DNA of 56,544 bases from Chitinophaga pinensis (lineage in GTDB: Bacteria; Bacteroidota; Bacteroidia; Chitinophagales; UBA10324), in the NCBI GenBank assembly GCA_945903305.1, contig CAMDOA010000012.1, forward strand, positions 1 through 56,544, read 5' to 3'. Positions 53,469 through 56,544 of this stretch are shown here, piece after piece. Within the stretch, counting starts at the first letter, position 1. Each line of letters opens with the position of its first letter. The translations under genes and the position numbers were made by a program. Under the pieces are notes generated by a model. That model saw only the letters and a program-made list of their open reading frames with translations. It was not told where the DNA came from and did no database searches.

Positions 53469-55238
53469 TTACATACGGTCAGGCACTTCAATGCCTAATA
53501 ATTTCATACCGCGTTTTAAAATATTGCCGGTTAAATCGGAGAGGAGTAACCGGAAGTTTTTCAATTCTTCAGTTTCAGCTTGAGTAATGGAGTTCTCAGC
53601 ATAAAAAGAATTAAAACTTTTAGCAATAAAATAAATATGATTGGCAAGAAGGGCGGGATCTAAATTGCTTGCAGCTTCTTTAATAATATTCGGATACAAA
53701 TAAAGTTGTAACAGCAACTGTAACTCAGAATCATTTGCGTGAACAGCAGGAGAGGAGTTCTTGAAATTATTTCCGACCTTGCGTTTTACAGATTGTATGC
53801 GCGCATAAGTGTATTGAATAAACGGCCCGGTGAATCCATGAAAGTCAATGGACTCTTTCGGGTTAAAAATCATGCGCTTGCGTGGGTCAACTTTCAGAAT
53901 AAAAAATTTCAATGCACCCATTCCTAATTTGTAATATAATTTTTCTGCTTCTGCTTCAGTGAAGTTTTCTGTCTTGCCTAACTCCAGTGTTTGCTCTTTG
54001 GCGGTGCGAATCATTTCCTCCATTAAATCATCGGCATCCACTACGGTTCCTTCGCGCGATTTCATTCGGCCGGTTGGTAAATCAACCATTCCATAAGAGA
54101 GATGATTAATTCCGGGCGCATACTTTTTTCCTAACTTTTCGGTAACGAGTTTCAACACTTTGAAATGATAATCCTGTTCGTTGGCCACAGTATAAATCAT
54201 TTGATCGGGTTCAAAATCTTTGTAACGCAAATCGGCTGTTCCTAAATCCTGCGTGATGTAAACCGAAGTTCCATCGGAGCGCATCAACACTTTTTCATCC
54301 AAGCCGTCAGCAGTTAAATCAACACACACCGCACCATCCGGTCTTTTATAAAAAACATTTTTGCTTAAACCTTCTTCAACAATATTTTTTCCGAGCAGGT
54401 AGGTATCAGATTCTTTGTAGTGTTTATTAAAATCGCATCCAATCAAATTATATGTTTCTTCAAAACCTTCGTACACCCATCCATTCATCATTTCCCAAAG
54501 CGCACGAACTTTTGTATCGCCATCTTCCCACTTCAATAACATTTCCTTCACTTCAATATTGAGCGGTGCATTTTTTTTTGCTTCTTCTTCAGTTTGACCT
54601 TGTGTCATTAATCCGGCAATCTGGATTTTTAATTCCTGATCAAACTTTACATAGTAATTACCAACCAGGTGATCGCCTTTTACACCTTTTGATTTTGGTG
54701 TTTCTCCTTCACCAAATTTTTCATAAGCCAACATTGATTTACAAATGTGAATTCCACGGTCGTTGTAAATATTCACTTTCACTACCTCGTTACCTGCTGC
54801 CTTCAAAATTTCTGAAACAGAATAACCAATAAAAATATTCCGGATGTGCCCGAGGTGAAGAGGTTTGTTTGTGTTTGGTCCTGCATATTCCACCATTATT
54901 TTTTTATTGGTGGCCGGCAATGAAAAATAATTTTCATCAGCAGAAGCTTTCAATAAAAAGTTATTCCAGAATTCATTTTTCAATTTAAAATTCACAAAAC
55001 CCTTCACCACATTGTATGATTCAATTTCCGGAATTTCTTTTTGCAGTGCATCGCCAATTTCTTTCCCGATTTCTTCAGGTTTCTTTCTTGCAATTTTTAC
55101 AAATGGAAAAATGACCACAGTAAAATCGCCCACAAATTCTTTTGCTGTTTGGTTGACAGTAATATCCTGATCGGAAAAATTTGTTCCGTATAATTTATTA
55201 ACGATAGTTGCTGTCGCTTTTTTTAATTGCTGTTCCAA
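53469..55238 (-). CDS. argS: Arginine-tRNA ligase
   Basis: The protein has 589 residues. An N-terminal Arg-S additional domain is followed by YAGPNTNKPLHLGHIRN with the HIGH-class motif. The MKSREGTVV segment stands in for KMSKS, as is usual in ArgRS of this type. The C-terminal anticodon-binding helices include YTYARIQSV. No in-frame ATG exists near; the start is TTG at 55238, directly after a tandem repeat. It lies downstream of the arginase gene on the same strand. Confidence 0.96.
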   Translation of the reverse strand: MEQQLKKATATIVNKLYGTNFSDQDITVNQTAKEFVGDFTVVIFPFVKIARKKPEEIGKEIGDALQKEIPEIESYNVVKGFVNFKLKNEFWNNFLLKASADENYFSLPATNKKIMVEYAGPNTNKPLHLGHIRNIFIGYSVSEILKAAGNEVVKVNIYNDRGIHICKSMLAYEKFGEGETPKSKGVKGDHLVGNYYVKFDQELKIQIAGLMTQGQTEEEAKKNAPLNIEVKEMLLKWEDGDTKVRALWEMMNGWVYEGFEETYNLIGCDFNKHYKESDTYLLGKNIVEEGLSKNVFYKRPDGAVCVDLTADGLDEKVLMRSDGTSVYITQDLGTADLRYKDFEPDQMIYTVANEQDYHFKVLKLVTEKLGKKYAPGINHLSYGMVDLPTGRMKSREGTVVDADDLMEEMIRTAKEQTLELGKTENFTEAEAEKLYYKLGMGALKFFILKVDPRKRMIFNPKESIDFHGFTGPFIQYTYARIQSVKRKVGNNFKNSSPAVHANDSELQLLLQLYLYPNIIKEAASNLDPALLANHIYFIAKSFNSFYAENSITQAETEELKNFRLLLSDLTGNILKRGMKLLGIEVPDRM

Positions 55239-55239
55239 T

Positions 55240-55267
55240 TTGTAAATAGTGAATTGTAAATAGTGAA
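55240..55267. repeat. Tandem 14-bp repeat upstream of argS
   Basis: Two perfect copies of TTGTAAATAGTGAA lie at 55240-55253 and 55254-55267, ending one base before the argS TTG at 55238-55236 on the minus strand. The junction contains the exact 16-mer AATAGTGAATTGTAAA (55245-55260), also found at 3854-3869 and, inverted, at 3949-3964. Confidence 0.85.
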
Positions 55268-55316
55268 TTCAATTGGTTGAGAAAATGAAATCTAAAATCT
55301 TAATTCTAAAATCAGT

Positions 55317-56276
55317 TTACTCCTCCGCCCAATCGTTGTATAACTGATTGGTTACTTTCTGCAAAATCTCAAAAGCGTTTTCAGCCATCAGGTTTTCTTT
55401 ATCCAATGTCGGATTCACTTCAGTTACTTCGAAGCAACAAACTTTTTCGTCCTGCATTAATCGCAGAATTAAACTTGCCGCTTGTTTTTCAGTAATACCG
55501 TTTGGCACCGGTGTTCCTGTTCCCTTGCTGATAGTAGAATCCATTGAATCGACATCAAAAGAAATATATATGTAATCGCATGGTTCAACTGCATACAATA
55601 CTTCGCGCGCAGCTTTGTCAATTCCGTAATTTACAATTTCCTCAGTTGTTATCACACGAACACGATGTTGTTTCAACAAAAAATCTTCCTGCTGTTCAAA
55701 ATCGCGAAGGCACACATACACTAAATTATCGTAACGGATTTTTGGCAACACGCCTCCAATGTTTTTATATTTCTCCCAATATTCGCGAATGGTATCATCA
55801 ACATTATTCACTTTCATAGTCATATTATCTTCACCCAATGCAGCTGATAGCGGCATGCCGTGCATATTGCCGCTGGGGGTAGTATATGGTGAATGCAAAT
55901 CAGCATGGGCATCAATCCATACTACAGCAATGCGTGCTTCGGGGTATGCCATTTTAATTCCGGCTATGGTTCCGGCTGAGGTGCTGTGATCACCGCTTAA
56001 TACAATTGGAAAATTTCCTTCCTGTAAAATTCCTTTTACTGATTCGGCTACCCGCTCACTTACACTTACTACTCCTTTTATCCGGCGTGCATAACTTGAA
56101 CGGGAAGGTTCGTAGAGCATTTGATTTTCTGTTGGTATATCCTGACTTTGATAGCGCTTAAAAAAATCGCTACCGAAATCGAATGCGGCAATTTTTATGG
56201 CTTCAATACCCAGGCTTGCACCTCGTGTACCGGCTCCGATTTCTGATTTTACTTCGATGAGCTTTATATTTTTCAT
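55317..56276 (-). CDS. Arginase/agmatinase family protein
   Basis: The protein has 319 residues. The manganese ligands are visible in SGDHSTSAG, WIDAHADLHSP and SFDVDSMDSTI, with EVTEVNPTLD near the end. NMHGMPLSAALGE after the second motif is typical of arginase rather than agmatinase, but the split is not certain by motif alone. It would yield ornithine and urea (or putrescine from agmatine). It is divergent from speA and upstream of argS. Confidence 0.9.
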   Translation of the reverse strand: MKNIKLIEVKSEIGAGTRGASLGIEAIKIAAFDFGSDFFKRYQSQDIPTENQMLYEPSRSSYARRIKGVVSVSERVAESVKGILQEGNFPIVLSGDHSTSAGTIAGIKMAYPEARIAVVWIDAHADLHSPYTTPSGNMHGMPLSAALGEDNMTMKVNNVDDTIREYWEKYKNIGGVLPKIRYDNLVYVCLRDFEQQEDFLLKQHRVRVITTEEIVNYGIDKAAREVLYAVEPCDYIYISFDVDSMDSTISKGTGTPVPNGITEKQAASLILRLMQDEKVCCFEVTEVNPTLDKENLMAENAFEILQKVTNQLYNDWAEE

Positions 56277-56391
56277 TATAAATTATTGATGGAATTTGGT
56301 GGCGCAAATGAAATACTCAATGTTCGATTTTTCACATGCTTAATTCTTGCAAAACTTTATTTCACAACTGTTCAAACTTATTACATTTGGC

Positions 56392-56399
56392 AACTCGAA
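56392..56399 (+). promoter_or_regulatory. Candidate -7 promoter element for speA
   Basis: TACATTTG fits TAnnTTTG; the spaced upstream position reads TTT. It predicts a leader of roughly 35-40 nt before the ATG at 56442. Confidence 0.5.
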
Positions 56400-56441
56400 A
56401 AAACAAATCATAATCAAACACCTTTTTATCACGAAAGTGAG

Positions 56442-56544
56442 ATGAACAATACCTATCACGACCTCATCCATCAGACTTTTGATTTTCCGCAGGAAGGTTT
56501 TAAAGTAGAAGACAATCAACTGCTCTTCAACGGAGTTTCGCTCC
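56442..56544 (+). CDS. speA: Biosynthetic arginine decarboxylase, N-terminal fragment (runs off the window)
   Basis: Only the first 34 codons are present. MNNTYHDLIHQTFDFPQEGF, then a short acidic stretch and LLFNGVSL, matches the N-terminus of Bacteroidota arginine decarboxylases as I remember them. The enzyme makes agmatine for polyamines. It is divergent from arginase, so two arginine-consuming routes start from one 165-bp region. The call depends on a short fragment. Confidence 0.7.
   Translation, partial: MNNTYHDLIHQTFDFPQEGFKVEDNQLLFNGVSL

Overview
The window is about 56.5 kb of AT-rich chromosome from a member of the Bacteroidota. It most resembles an environmental Chitinophagales/Sphingobacteriales-like lineage, but the species cannot be named from sequence alone. 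The evidence is type IX secretion system (T9SS) cargo with type A and type B C-terminal signals, SprB-type repeats, a DUF5686 barrel, a TonB-dependent receptor with a carboxypeptidase-like N-terminal domain, the bamD-rpoZ-coaBC-porD gene order, RpoZ of the Bacteroidota type, and many promoters of the TAnnTTTG type. Kdo activation (kdsB) and heptose kinase (hldA) genes point to a Gram-negative envelope with LPS. I see no rRNA, phage, IS element or CRISPR array. One tRNA (Met, CAT) is present.

Layout. 1-9.3 kb: the 3' part of a large repeat adhesin, kdsB, an NfeD-type membrane protease, a LysM/DPBB wall protein, and a DUF5686 outer-membrane protein. 9.3-18.2 kb: pyrR-pyrB, a MuiA-like protein, a CoA-binding protein, the pyruvate dehydrogenase E2 gene, dnaX, a DUF2461 protein and a methyltransferase. 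18.2-26.4 kb: a glycan/lipid-carrier block, with a GT2/GT-C fusion, RDD protein, phosphoesterase, a flippase-like ABC exporter, heptose kinase and an aminotransferase. 26.6-28 kb: tRNA-Met and the rpsF-rpsR-rplI operon. 28.2-30.8 kb: M23 peptidase, bactofilin, atpZ, an atpI-like gene and a SprT-like gene. 30.8-44.3 kb: T9SS cargo, M28 peptidase, purS, pssA, a winged-helix protein with a coding minisatellite, a TonB receptor and other envelope proteins. 44.3-56.5 kb: marC, a small lipoprotein, mpl, an exonuclease, a GT2 gene, ccmB, the bamD-rpoZ-coaBC-porD operon, argS, arginase, and the start of speA.

Most genes are housekeeping or envelope functions. The items most worth a second look are these. 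(a) dnaX carries a ten-A tract just after the clamp-loader core, and either one-base slip leads to a stop within a few codons, a layout suited to making a short gamma form. (b) A dispersed family of short word-like intergenic repeats shares an exact 16-mer between sites 51 kb apart. (c) A winged-helix protein carries five exact 42-bp-period units. (d) A polyprenyl-phosphate glycosyltransferase is fused to the GT-C enzyme that would use its product. (e) The front end of an ATP synthase operon is followed by a SprT-like gene instead of atpB. (f) A 49-residue lipoprotein gene has its own terminator. I found no clear new defence or mobile system.
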